The notes under the pieces are model-generated. The model had not been told where the DNA came from. It saw only the letters and a program-made list of their open reading frames with translations, and did no database searches. A stretch of 64,000 nucleotides of DNA, taken from positions 372,001 to 436,000 of the forward strand of contig JAHJHR010000012.1 in assembly GCA_018823745.1 (NCBI GenBank), given 5' to 3'. Within the stretch, counting starts at the first letter, position 1, and every line of letters begins with the position of its first letter. Positions 36,035 through 43,536 of this stretch are shown here, piece after piece. The stretch comes from Alphaproteobacteria bacterium. Lineage in GTDB: Bacteria; Pseudomonadota; Alphaproteobacteria; Oceanibaculales; Oceanibaculaceae. A program made the position numbers and the translations under genes.

Positions 36035-36967
36035 TTACTCGGCGGCTTTGGCCTGGGTCCCGGGGAAGCGGAAGTTGGTCTGGGCCAGCTTCTCTTCGAG
36101 GGCCTCGTAACGCTCGTCCGAGATCGCCACGAAAGGCGGGCGCACCGGGCGCCAACCGCCATCGCCGGTCTGGCGGGCGATCATTTCCTTCATCGCAGAG
36201 GCCGCCGGCGCGCTCTCCATGGCGATGCGCTGGGCGGTCATCTCGGCCTGCAGCTCATCGGCCTTGTCGCTCTTCCAGTTCGCGAACACCTTGGCGGCCT
36301 GGGCGCAGGTCACGTTCACCGTGGCCGAGATGGTGCCGGGCGACCCCAGACGCAGCACATCCAGCAGGTACTTCTCGGTGCCGGAATACAGCTCGAAGCC
36401 GGGATGCTCGGCCAGCATCTTCTTCATATGCTCGAAATCGCCGGAGCTGTCCTTCATGCCGACGACGATGTCGGGATAATTCTTGATCAGCTTCGCGGTG
36501 ACGGCGTCGGGGATCGGCACGCCGGACATCTGCGGGAAGTGATACAGGAAGATCTTCATGCGCGGATCGTTGATCCGGTCGATGGCGGTGGCGAAGGCGG
36601 CGTAGAGGCCGTCCTCCGACTGGTTCTTGTAGTAGAAGGGCGGCAGCATCAGCAGGCGCACGACGCCGGCGGCCAGCGACGCCTTCGACAAAGCGACCGT
36701 GTCCGGAATGGCGCAGCAGCCGGTGCCGATCATCAGCTTGTCCTTCGGCAGGTCGGACTTGCCGATCGCCTCAATGACTTCCAGCCGCTCGGCGACGGAC
36801 AGCGAGTTCGCCTCGCCGGTGGTGCCGAAGATCAGCACGCCGTCGCAGCCATTGGCCAGCAGCCATTTGGCATGCGCGAGGGTGCGCTCGGTATCGATGG
36901 AAAGGTCGGGCTTGAACGCGGTAAGGCTGGCGGCGACGACGCCCTGCGGGCCGGTCGGGGTCCTCAT
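36035..36967 (-). CDS. Dihydrodipicolinate synthase/N-acetylneuraminate lyase family aldolase
   Basis: A 310-residue class I aldolase of the DapA superfamily. The Schiff-base lysine is Lys172 in VVGMKDSSGD, the catalytic tyrosine is Tyr142 in LYHFPQ, and the carboxylate-binding GTTGE is at 48-52. True DapA for lysine synthesis usually has YNxPxR, whereas this protein has YHFPQM, so a catabolic aldolase or dehydratase on a keto-acid is more likely. A LacI-type operator lies about 25 bases upstream, which supports control by a substrate-sensing repressor. It ends at a strong terminator and appears to be a single-gene unit. Confidence 0.82.
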   Translation of the reverse strand: MRTPTGPQGVVAASLTAFKPDLSIDTERTLAHAKWLLANGCDGVLIFGTTGEANSLSVAERLEVIEAIGKSDLPKDKLMIGTGCCAIPDTVALSKASLAAGVVRLLMLPPFYYKNQSEDGLYAAFATAIDRINDPRMKIFLYHFPQMSGVPIPDAVTAKLIKNYPDIVVGMKDSSGDFEHMKKMLAEHPGFELYSGTEKYLLDVLRLGSPGTISATVNVTCAQAAKVFANWKSDKADELQAEMTAQRIAMESAPAASAMKEMIARQTGDGGWRPVRPPFVAISDERYEALEEKLAQTNFRFPGTQAKAAE

Positions 36968-36990
36968 TGGGGCTTCTCCTGAAGAGTGTA

Positions 36991-37004
36991 TGTAAGCGCT
37001 TTCT
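36991..37004. promoter_or_regulatory. LacI-family operator
   Basis: TGTAAGCGCTTTCT closely matches the LacI/GalR-family consensus TGNAANCGNTTNCA, with the central AGCGCT palindrome. It lies 24 bases upstream of the DapA-like gene start, inside its probable leader or promoter. An overlapping TGTAA...TTACA inverted repeat spans 36991-37009. No LacI-type gene is in the window. Confidence 0.6.
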
Positions 37005-37077
37005 TTACAGCCGAGTCATATCGCGGACAAGCGACATTCACTCGCCCGTCGCCCGGATGGCGACGAATCCAACCGCG

Positions 37078-37680
37078 TTATAGCACCTTGGCGAGGGTTT
37101 CCGCCATGCGCTCCGGCGGAGTCTCATGCGTGAAATTGGTGACGTATTTCCCGTCTGGCCCCATCAGGAAGATGATTGAGCTGTGATCGACCAGATAATC
37201 CGTGGCGCCCGGCTCCCCGGCTTTCTTGTAATAGACCCGGTAGGCCTTGGCCGCGACGGCGACCTGCGCCGGCGTGCCGGTCAGCCCGACCATGTCGGGG
37301 TGGAAATACTCGACATAGCCCTTCATCTGCTCGACCGTGTCGCGCTCCGGATCGACGGTGATGAAGACCGGCGTCACCTGCTTCGCCTTGTCGCCGATCA
37401 GGTCCAGCGCCGTCGCCATCGTCTGCAACCCGATCGGGCAGACATCCGGGCAATAGGTGTAGCCGAAATTGATCAGCATATATTTGTCGCGAAAATCCGC
37501 CTCTGTGCGGGTCTTGCCATTCTGGTCGACCAGTTCGAACGGGCCACCGATCATCGCGGCGACCGGCTTGCCCTGATCCTCGCTCATCATCCAGTAGACG
37601 CGGCCGGCCAGCGCCACCAGCAGGACCAGCGCACCGAAAATAAAGACCAGCAGGGCGCGGCGGAGCAGGGTGGAGGACAT
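37078..37680 (-). CDS. SCO1/SenC/PrrC family copper chaperone
   Basis: A 200-residue membrane-anchored thioredoxin-fold protein that delivers copper to cytochrome oxidase CuA. An N-terminal anchor (about residues 8-30) is followed by the copper site Cys77 and Cys81 in YCPDVCP and His166 in DHSSII. These are the three ligands expected. In some relatives senC lies beside regB and regA; here it is about 6 kb away. It may be co-transcribed with the DUF4149 gene upstream of it, 99 bases away. Confidence 0.92.
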   Translation of the reverse strand: MSSTLLRRALLVFIFGALVLLVALAGRVYWMMSEDQGKPVAAMIGGPFELVDQNGKTRTEADFRDKYMLINFGYTYCPDVCPIGLQTMATALDLIGDKAKQVTPVFITVDPERDTVEQMKGYVEYFHPDMVGLTGTPAQVAVAAKAYRVYYKKAGEPGATDYLVDHSSIIFLMGPDGKYVTNFTHETPPERMAETLAKVL

Positions 37681-37779
37681 GAAGTCGCTTTCGTGGCTTC
37701 GCGGAGAATGACCTTCGATATAGCTCCCCTGCGCCGCGCCGGCTATGCGTCGCGGGGTCGCATGGCCGCACAGCAGGTC

Positions 37780-38217
37780 CTAGAACAGGCCCGTCAGCAG
37801 CAGGAAGGCATAGAGCAGCACGAGCATCTGGCCCGCATTCAGCACCACGCTGAGCCGGTGCAGGCCATCGAACCGTGCCGCAGCGGCGGTATCGCCGGCC
37901 AGTTGCCGGTCGCGCAAGACGTTGATTTTCGGCATCAGATGCTGCCGGGCATAGAAGAAGCCGCAGATCACCAGGACCAGCGCGGCAGCGGCCGAGAAAT
38001 CGACGGCCAGCGCCAGCAGCATTGCCGGCACGCAGCCAATGGCCATGGCCAAATAATACACCGGGAAGACCTGACGGATGAACGGGCCGGCCGTCTCCGC
38101 CGGTAGCCGGATGAAGACCAGCGGCGCGAAGACAACGGCGAAGCACAGCATGCCGCCCAGCACCAGGGCGCTGAACAGGCTGGCGAGAACGGGAAGGAAG
38201 GTGAGATCAGTCATCAT
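37780..38217 (-). CDS. DUF4149-like four-helix membrane protein
   Basis: A 145-residue inner-membrane protein with four hydrophobic helices (about residues 8-28, 45-65, 68-85 and 124-143). The arrangement and the segment FAPLVFIRLPAETAGPFIRQVFPVYY are characteristic of DUF4149/TMEM205-like proteins. The function is unknown. Two ATG codons (38217, 38214) open the frame; longer readings overlap cbiB and lack conservation. It is divergent from cbiB, only 19 bases apart, and upstream of the SCO gene. Confidence 0.75.
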   Translation of the reverse strand: MMTDLTFLPVLASLFSALVLGGMLCFAVVFAPLVFIRLPAETAGPFIRQVFPVYYLAMAIGCVPAMLLALAVDFSAAAALVLVICGFFYARQHLMPKINVLRDRQLAGDTAAAARFDGLHRLSVVLNAGQMLVLLYAFLLLTGLF

Positions 38218-38236
38218 GCCAGTAACTATAGGGCGC

Positions 38237-39268
38237 ATGGTCGCGATTGACGATCTCCCCATGCCGCAGGCATCGTGCGCCATGCTTCTGTTCGATGGCC
38301 TGACCACGGAAACCCTGATCCTGCTGATCGCCGCGCTGGCGATTGACGCCTATGCCGGCGGGCTGCGCTGGCCGGCGCCGTTATCGGCCATGCATCCCGG
38401 AAAACTGGCCGAGCGCGCAGCGCGCTGGTTCGACGACCGGCTTAACCGGGCGGAACGCAGCCCCCTGTCGCTGCGGCTGCGCGGAACGCTCGTGCTGCTG
38501 GTGCTGCTGGCCATCGCCCTGGCGGTCGGCGGATCGGTTCAGCTGCTGGCGAGGGTGCACGGGCTGGGCTGGGCCATCGCCCTGATGCTGATGGTCATGC
38601 TGGTCGCGCTGCGCCAGCCCTATGACCGGATCGAGCGGGTCCGGCGGACCCTGCAATCCGACAGTCTCGACGCCGCGCGCCAGAGCATCGACAGCCTGAC
38701 CGACCGCGACATCTACAAGCTGGACGACCACAGCATCGCCCGGCTGGCGGTGGAGGCGGCGGGCGAGCGTTTCGTCCTCGGTGTCGCCGCACCGGTACTC
38801 TGGACAATACTCTTCGGCCTGCCCGGGCTGCTGGCCCAGGCGGTGCTGCTGCGCGCCGCCGCGACGCTGCGCCGGCCGGACCGCGATCTCTATGGAAAGG
38901 GCCTGGCACTGGCGGCCCGGCTGCTGATTGCGCCGGCAAGCTGGATGGCCGGGGTAATCCTCTGCATCGCCGCCATTGCTGTACCCACGGCGAAGCCGAT
39001 GGCCGGGCTGTCGATGATGCTGCGCGATGGCGGCAAGGGCAGCCTGCCCCATGCGCGCGCTCTGGCGGCGCTGGCCGGGGCGCTGGATTTCTCGCTCGGC
39101 GGTCCCCGCCTCTATGCCCAGCGCAGTATCGAGGATGCCTGGATCGGCAGCGGCCGCGCCCGGCTGCTGCCCGACGATATTCGCCGCACGCTGATGCTCT
39201 ATGCCATCGCCTGCGTGGTGACCGCCGGGCTGATTGCCGTCGTGATCATCGCCACCCTGCGCAGCTGA
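38237..39268 (+). CDS. cbiB: Adenosylcobinamide-phosphate synthase CbiB/CobD
   Basis: An integral membrane enzyme that attaches aminopropanol (or its phosphate) to adenosylcobyric acid. The 343-residue protein shows the family landmarks: IDAYAGGLRWP near the start, SDSLDAARQSIDSLTDRDIYKLDDHSIARLAVEAAGER split over the middle, and DGGKGSLPHARALAALAGAL with SIEDAWIGSGR toward the end. Several of these differ from the standard motif spellings, and it is a rather divergent member. ATG 38237 is the chosen start; ATG 38282 is possible. Other cobalamin genes (CobC-like, CobT-like) lie just downstream, but no cobalamin riboswitch is visible. Confidence 0.82.
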   Translation: MVAIDDLPMPQASCAMLLFDGLTTETLILLIAALAIDAYAGGLRWPAPLSAMHPGKLAERAARWFDDRLNRAERSPLSLRLRGTLVLLVLLAIALAVGGSVQLLARVHGLGWAIALMLMVMLVALRQPYDRIERVRRTLQSDSLDAARQSIDSLTDRDIYKLDDHSIARLAVEAAGERFVLGVAAPVLWTILFGLPGLLAQAVLLRAAATLRRPDRDLYGKGLALAARLLIAPASWMAGVILCIAAIAVPTAKPMAGLSMMLRDGGKGSLPHARALAALAGALDFSLGGPRLYAQRSIEDAWIGSGRARLLPDDIRRTLMLYAIACVVTAGLIAVVIIATLRS

Positions 39269-39287
39269 CCGGCGTGAGAAAAGAAAT

Positions 39288-39350
39288 GCCCTCTCCCGGG
39301 GGGGCGGGAGAGGGCAGGTAACCGATCGGATGAGGCTGGGTGAGGGGGCT
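39288..39350. repeat. REP-like palindromic element between converging genes
   Basis: An 11-bp inverted repeat GCCCTCTCCCG/CGGGAGAGGGC (39288-39298, 39305-39315) is followed by GGCTGGGTGAGGGGG. This composition is typical of the CCCTCTCCC...GGGTGAGGGG repeat dispersed in many proteobacterial genomes. It lies between cbiB and the SYLF gene and may also end transcription. Only one copy is seen in this window. Confidence 0.6.
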
Positions 39351-39355
39351 TGACC

Positions 39356-40033
39356 TCAATCCGCGGTGGAAAGCACCTGGCGCAGTTTGGCCGCACCAGG
39401 ATTTTCATGCTGACGGGTCAGCACGATGGATTCGGCCGTTACGGCCGGTGCGTTGTAATAAGCGGCATTCCAATCGGCCTTGGGCTGGATCACGCCACCT
39501 TCGATGGCGCCACCGCCGAACAGGCCCTTGGATTTGGAATAGGCGATGATATCGGCCTCGGCATTGCCGACGCTGGAGGCACCCACGCCGGCACCGACCG
39601 GGCCGACCGAGATGCTGGCATCCGCGCCCAGCCGGAACTCGTTGCGCATCAGCTTGTTCAGCGCATCGTCTGTCATCACCAGGAACAGGACTTCCTTGGA
39701 TTCGACGCCGATCTGCAGGCCGACGCTGCCGGCGATGAACTGATAGAAAGCCGGATTGCTCCAGTTACCGGCGCTGTCCTTGGTCACCAGAACGCCATTG
39801 CCGCCTTCGCCGCCGACGATCAGGCCGGCCTTCACCAGCTCGGGCACGATCATGATGCCGCGGGCCTTTTTCAGGTATTCCCGGGCCGGCTCCAGGCCTT
39901 TTTCGTTCAGCACGCTCTGTAGCGCCGTGGCCGATTTGTCGACCAGGATCTGCTGGTCATTGGCCGAGGCAATCGCCGGCGCACCGACAACGAGGCCGAG
40001 CAGCACGGGGAACAGGTAACGCAATCGACGCAT
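39356..40033 (-). CDS. SYLF-domain (YSC84-like) lipid-binding protein
   Basis: A 225-residue secreted protein with a signal peptide (residues 1-23, ending AIASA). The SYLF domain covers most of the rest, with the core GVLVTKDSAGNWSNPAFYQ and the typical VLFLVMTDDALNKLMRN and GPVGAGVGAS blocks. Eukaryotic SYLF domains bind phosphoinositides; bacterial ones are periplasmic and of unclear role. ATG 40033, just after a GAGGAG, is chosen over a start 18 codons upstream. A GGAAC-N18-CGTT motif lies about 70-100 bases upstream. Confidence 0.85.
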   Translation of the reverse strand: MRRLRYLFPVLLGLVVGAPAIASANDQQILVDKSATALQSVLNEKGLEPAREYLKKARGIMIVPELVKAGLIVGGEGGNGVLVTKDSAGNWSNPAFYQFIAGSVGLQIGVESKEVLFLVMTDDALNKLMRNEFRLGADASISVGPVGAGVGASSVGNAEADIIAYSKSKGLFGGGAIEGGVIQPKADWNAAYYNAPAVTAESIVLTRQHENPGAAKLRQVLSTAD

Positions 40034-40104
40034 CCTCGATCTCCTCTCGAGTGAAACTTTTCTGCCGGATGCGCGATGCGACTGCACCCGGCATATATCT
40101 CCCT

Positions 40105-40131
40105 AACGCCGAACCCCCGGTTATTTGTTCC
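40105..40131 (-). promoter_or_regulatory. Candidate EcfG (general stress) promoter of the SYLF gene
   Basis: On the minus strand GGAAC (40127-40131) is followed 18 bases later by CGTT (40105-40108). Alphaproteobacterial EcfG sites are GGAAC-N16/17-CGTT, so the hexamers fit but the spacer is one base long. The predicted leader to the SYLF start is about 65 bases. Confidence 0.35.
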
Positions 40132-40150
40132 ATGCCGCCGAAAGAAAAAC

Positions 40151-40810
40151 TCAGCGCGGATGGTAATTCACCGTCATTACCTGCCAGGCCGGTTCGGACC
40201 AGGTCGCGTCCGCTGCGTGATGGTCGATGCGCGTGACCGACAGATTGTCGATCTGGAAATGCAGGGCATGGACCGCCGGAACGGCCAGCGCATGGGCCAG
40301 CGCGGCGCGGATTGTCCCGCCATGGGCAACGCAGACCACGTCGCGCCGGTCATGCGCCAGGGTCAGGCGCTCCACCACCGGCACCACGCGGCCAATCAGC
40401 CCTTCGAAGCTTTCGCCGCCCGGCGGCGCCAGATCCGGCGCCGACAGCCAGAAGCGATGGCGCTTGAACTCCACGCTGGCGAAGACTTCATGGCGCGGGC
40501 GGCCCTGGAAGGCGCCGAAGCTCTGCTCGCCCAGGCCGATCTCGATGCTGCGCCCCTCGCCACTCTCTGGCAGCGGATAGCCGGCGGCGCCGATGGCGTC
40601 CATGGTCTGGTGCGTGCGCATCAGATGCGAGGTGACCCACACCGCATCGCGCGGCAGATAACGCGCCAGCCCGGCAAAGGCCGCCGTATCGGAGCAATCG
40701 GCCGGCACGTCGCTGGCGCCATAGACGCGCCCGCCGGCGCTGGTCACCGGGGCGTGACGAATCCACCACCAGCGGGTTGTTGCCGGTGGGGTAGACTGGT
40801 TGCTGCTCAT
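40151..40810 (-). CDS. Histidine phosphatase, probable alpha-ribazole phosphatase (CobC-like)
   Basis: A 219-residue branch-1 histidine phosphatase. The phosphohistidine is His19 in WWIRHAPV (RHA instead of the usual RHG), followed by SHLMRTHQT, the GEQSFGAFQGR loop and the second catalytic histidine in AHGG. Its position between cbiB and a CobT-family gene makes dephosphorylation of alpha-ribazole-5'-phosphate or the cobalamin phosphate the best guess. A general sugar-phosphate phosphatase is the alternative. It is divergent from the CobT-like gene. Confidence 0.72.
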   Translation of the reverse strand: MSSNQSTPPATTRWWWIRHAPVTSAGGRVYGASDVPADCSDTAAFAGLARYLPRDAVWVTSHLMRTHQTMDAIGAAGYPLPESGEGRSIEIGLGEQSFGAFQGRPRHEVFASVEFKRHRFWLSAPDLAPPGGESFEGLIGRVVPVVERLTLAHDRRDVVCVAHGGTIRAALAHALAVPAVHALHFQIDNLSVTRIDHHAADATWSEPAWQVMTVNYHPR

Positions 40811-40913
40811 CTCAGGCTCTTTCCGCTTTGTTTGACTGGCCTAAGGTTATAGGACAGGGGCGACGCGGCAAGAAACCGCAACCCCGTGACAGACCGATTT
40901 TCCAGAGGACCGC

Positions 40914-41906
40914 ATGGCCCCCAGCGACATGGCCCCGACTAATTCCGCCTCCGAAGAGCCCAGCTTCGCCGAAATCCGCCGCATGCTGGCCGAATTGCCG
41001 GATGCCGATGGTGCCGCGCGAGACGCCGCCCGCGCCGCCAGCGGCCCCGGCATGGGCCGGCTGGGCGAGATGGCGCTGTTCATGGCCGCCTGGCAGGCCC
41101 GCGCGACGCCGCAGATGAATCACCCCCGGCTCTGCGTCTTTGCCGCCAGCCATGGCGTGGCGGCGGGGCTGAACACCGATCCGGCGGCAATGACGGAAGC
41201 CGCCGTACAGCGCTTTCTGGACGGCAATACGCCGCTGAACCGGCTGGTCGATACGCTGGATGCCGATCTTCGGGTCTATGAGCTGTCCGTCGAGGTGCCG
41301 ACCGAGAATGCCGCCGAACGTCCGGCCATGGAGGAGGCGGATTGCGCCCGCGCCATGACCTACGGGATGATCGCAGTCGAACCCGGCATTGATGTGCTGG
41401 CGCTGGCCAGCGTCTCGGCGGAAGGTGCTTTGCCCGCCGCCGCCCTGGCCAGCCTGCTTCTGGGTGGCTCGGCGGGTGACTGGCTGGGCCCGCAGGCCGG
41501 GCCGGCGCGCCTCGCGCTGGTCGACAAGGCCGTGGCCCTGCATGCAGACGCCAAACCCGACCCGCTGGAGGCGCTGCGCCGGCTGGGCGGGCTGGATATC
41601 GCGGCGATGGCCGGTGCCATCCTGGCCTGCCGCTTCGCCCGCACGCCGGTCCTGATCGACGGCATCGAGGGGCTGGCCGCCGCCGCCTTGCTGCGCGCCC
41701 TGTCACCCGCCGCCATCGATCATTGCCTGTGGGCGCATGCCGGCGCCGGACCGGACTCCGCCCCCGCGAAGCTCGCCGCCCGTCTCGGCCTCACGCCGCT
41801 GGCCGATCTCGGCCTTGCCAGCGGCGACGGCATCGGCTCGGCCATCGCCATCGGTATCCTGAAGGCTGCTATCGCCTGCCAGGCCGAGGCCGGCACGCGG
41901 AACTAG
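40914..41906 (+). CDS. cobT: CobT-family nicotinate-nucleotide:dimethylbenzimidazole phosphoribosyltransferase, motif-degenerate
   Basis: CobT makes alpha-ribazole-5'-phosphate, the lower ligand precursor of cobalamin. Over 330 residues the family outline is clear: FAASHGVAAG (77-85), GGLDIAAMAGAIL (about 225-237), TPVLIDGIEGLAAAAL and HCLWAHAGAGPDSAP. Two signatures are altered. The GEMGIGNT phosphate-binding motif reads ASVSAEGAL (about 165-173), and the catalytic glutamate of the LGEGSGA motif is Asp305 in SGDGIGSA. Activity on the standard substrates is therefore uncertain. It is divergent from the CobC-like phosphatase gene, 103 bases away. Confidence 0.75.
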   Translation: MAPSDMAPTNSASEEPSFAEIRRMLAELPDADGAARDAARAASGPGMGRLGEMALFMAAWQARATPQMNHPRLCVFAASHGVAAGLNTDPAAMTEAAVQRFLDGNTPLNRLVDTLDADLRVYELSVEVPTENAAERPAMEEADCARAMTYGMIAVEPGIDVLALASVSAEGALPAAALASLLLGGSAGDWLGPQAGPARLALVDKAVALHADAKPDPLEALRRLGGLDIAAMAGAILACRFARTPVLIDGIEGLAAAALLRALSPAAIDHCLWAHAGAGPDSAPAKLAARLGLTPLADLGLASGDGIGSAIAIGILKAAIACQAEAGTRN

Positions 41907-41910
41907 CCGC

Positions 41911-42708
41911 CTATTCGCCCTGCTGCAACAGCAGCCCGCGTTCCCTTGCGGCGCGGAAGGCGAACAGTATCGACAGCGTGGCGAAGCTCAGATAGACGGC
42001 GTTCACCGCCATCGCACCGAACCACAGATCCCAGCGGAACACGCCGTCGAACATGACGCTGCGCATGCCCTCGAAGACATAGGCTGCCGGCGTCGCCCAG
42101 GCGATGGGCTGCAACCAGGCCGGCAGGGTCTCGATCGGATAATAGATGCCGCTGATCGGGGCGAAGGCGAAGATCGCCACCCAGGCCAGGCTTTCCGCGC
42201 CCAGACCGAGGCGCAGGATCAGGCCGACGATGATCAGCCCCAGCGACCAGCCCATGATCATCAGCCCGACGAAGAAGGCAAGCAGCGGCAGCCCCAGGGT
42301 GAAGATCGAATAATGATAGAGCGGAATCGCCAGCAGCATTGCCGGCAGCACGCCAATCAGCGTGCGGATCAGCGCCATGATCATCAGCGACAGCGACAGC
42401 TCATGCGGCCGCAGCGGGCTGACGAAGAGATGGCCCAGATTGCGCGACCACATCTCCTCCAGGAAGCAGATGGACACGCCCAGCTGGCTGCGGAACACCA
42501 CGTCCCAGAGCAGCACGGCCGCCAGCAGCACGCCCACCGCTTCCGCCACCCAGGAGGAATGGCCCATGAAGAACTGGGTGATGAAGCCCCAGATGATCAT
42601 CTGCATGGTCGGCCAATAGGCCAGCTCCAGCAGACGCGGCCAGGAGCCGCGCAGCAGATAGGTATAGCGCAGCACCATCGCCGTGATCCGGTCGAGCGAC
42701 TGGCTCAT
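41911..42708 (-). CDS. ABC-2 type transporter permease
   Basis: A 265-residue inner-membrane protein with about six helices, of the ABC-2/DrrB-like export permease type. Tokens include YWPTMQMIIWGFITQFF in the first helix, the LEEMWSRNLGHLFVSPLRPHEL loop and the FAPISGIYYPIETLPAWLQPIAWATPAAY segment typical of this superfamily. The open frame continues far upstream on the antisense of other genes; the true start is ATG 42708, overlapping the ATPase stop by four bases. Together they form a two-gene exporter of unknown cargo, ending next to the CobT-like gene. Confidence 0.88.
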   Translation of the reverse strand: MSQSLDRITAMVLRYTYLLRGSWPRLLELAYWPTMQMIIWGFITQFFMGHSSWVAEAVGVLLAAVLLWDVVFRSQLGVSICFLEEMWSRNLGHLFVSPLRPHELSLSLMIMALIRTLIGVLPAMLLAIPLYHYSIFTLGLPLLAFFVGLMIMGWSLGLIIVGLILRLGLGAESLAWVAIFAFAPISGIYYPIETLPAWLQPIAWATPAAYVFEGMRSVMFDGVFRWDLWFGAMAVNAVYLSFATLSILFAFRAARERGLLLQQGE

Positions 42709-43466
42709 GCCGGCACCTTTTCGCTCATGTCTGCGCGGGCGATGTCCAGAAAGACCTCCTCCAGCGTGTCGCGGCCATAGCGCGAAATCAGCTCCGCTGG
42801 CGCACCCCGGTCGACGATCCGGCCCTGGCGCATCATCAGCACGCCGTCGCACAGCCGCTCCACCTCCGCCATATTGTGCGAGGCGAGCAGGATGGCCGCC
42901 CCGGTTTCCCGGCGGTATGCCTCCAGATAGCTGCGCACCCAATCCGCCGTGTCGGGATCGAGCGAGGCCGTCGGTTCGTCGAGCAGCAAGATCTCCGGCC
43001 GGTTCAGCAGGGCCTTGGCCAAAGTGACACGGGTCTTCTGCCCGGCCGAGAGGTTGCCCGCCGGCCGGTCCAGCAGCGCGCCGATATCCAGCTGGCTGAC
43101 CAGCTGCGCCAGCCGCGCCTTGCGGTCCGGGATGGAATAGAGCCGGGCATAGATGTTCAGATTCTCCGCCACCGTCAGCCGGTGCGGCAGCTCGACATAG
43201 GGGGAGGAGAAATTCATTCGCGGCAGCACACGGTAGCGATGCCGGATCATGTCCTCGCCCAGGATGCGGATCGACCCTCCGCTGGGGATCAGCAGGCCCA
43301 GCAGCATGGAGATCGTCGTCGTCTTGCCCGCCCCATTGCCGCCGAGCAGCGCCATGGTGCCGCCGGCCGGCACGGCAAAGCCGATATCGGCCACGGCGGT
43401 GACATCGCCACGCGGGCCGTGAAACACTTTGCTGAGGGAGTCGACTTCGATGGCGGTTTGCGGCAT
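42705..43466 (-). CDS. ABC-2 type transporter ATP-binding protein
   Basis: A 253-residue ATPase partner of the ABC-2 permease. Walker A is GGNGAGKTT, the signature is LSAGQKTRV, Walker B is ILLLDEPTASLD, and the H-loop is LLASHNMAEVERL. The usual LSGGQ is replaced by LSAGQ, seen in many exporters. I chose ATG 43466 (MPQTAIEVDSLSK); the longer frame extends into the divergent regB leader. It is transcribed away from regB, with about 70 bases between the starts, so the exporter may be controlled by the same region. Confidence 0.9.
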   Translation of the reverse strand: MPQTAIEVDSLSKVFHGPRGDVTAVADIGFAVPAGGTMALLGGNGAGKTTTISMLLGLLIPSGGSIRILGEDMIRHRYRVLPRMNFSSPYVELPHRLTVAENLNIYARLYSIPDRKARLAQLVSQLDIGALLDRPAGNLSAGQKTRVTLAKALLNRPEILLLDEPTASLDPDTADWVRSYLEAYRRETGAAILLASHNMAEVERLCDGVLMMRQGRIVDRGAPAELISRYGRDTLEEVFLDIARADMSEKVPA

Positions 43467-43536
43467 AGCGGTTATATAGGCCGCAGCGGGACCGCGCGTA
43501 TAGTCCGGCTTCGGCCTTTCCGGGAGAATACCTGCC

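Noticed and set aside
38000..41910. A cobalamin riboswitch near the cobalamin genes.
   Set aside because: The gaps before cbiB (19 bases) and the CobT-like gene (103 bases) are too short and lack the conserved B12-box GCCACTG.
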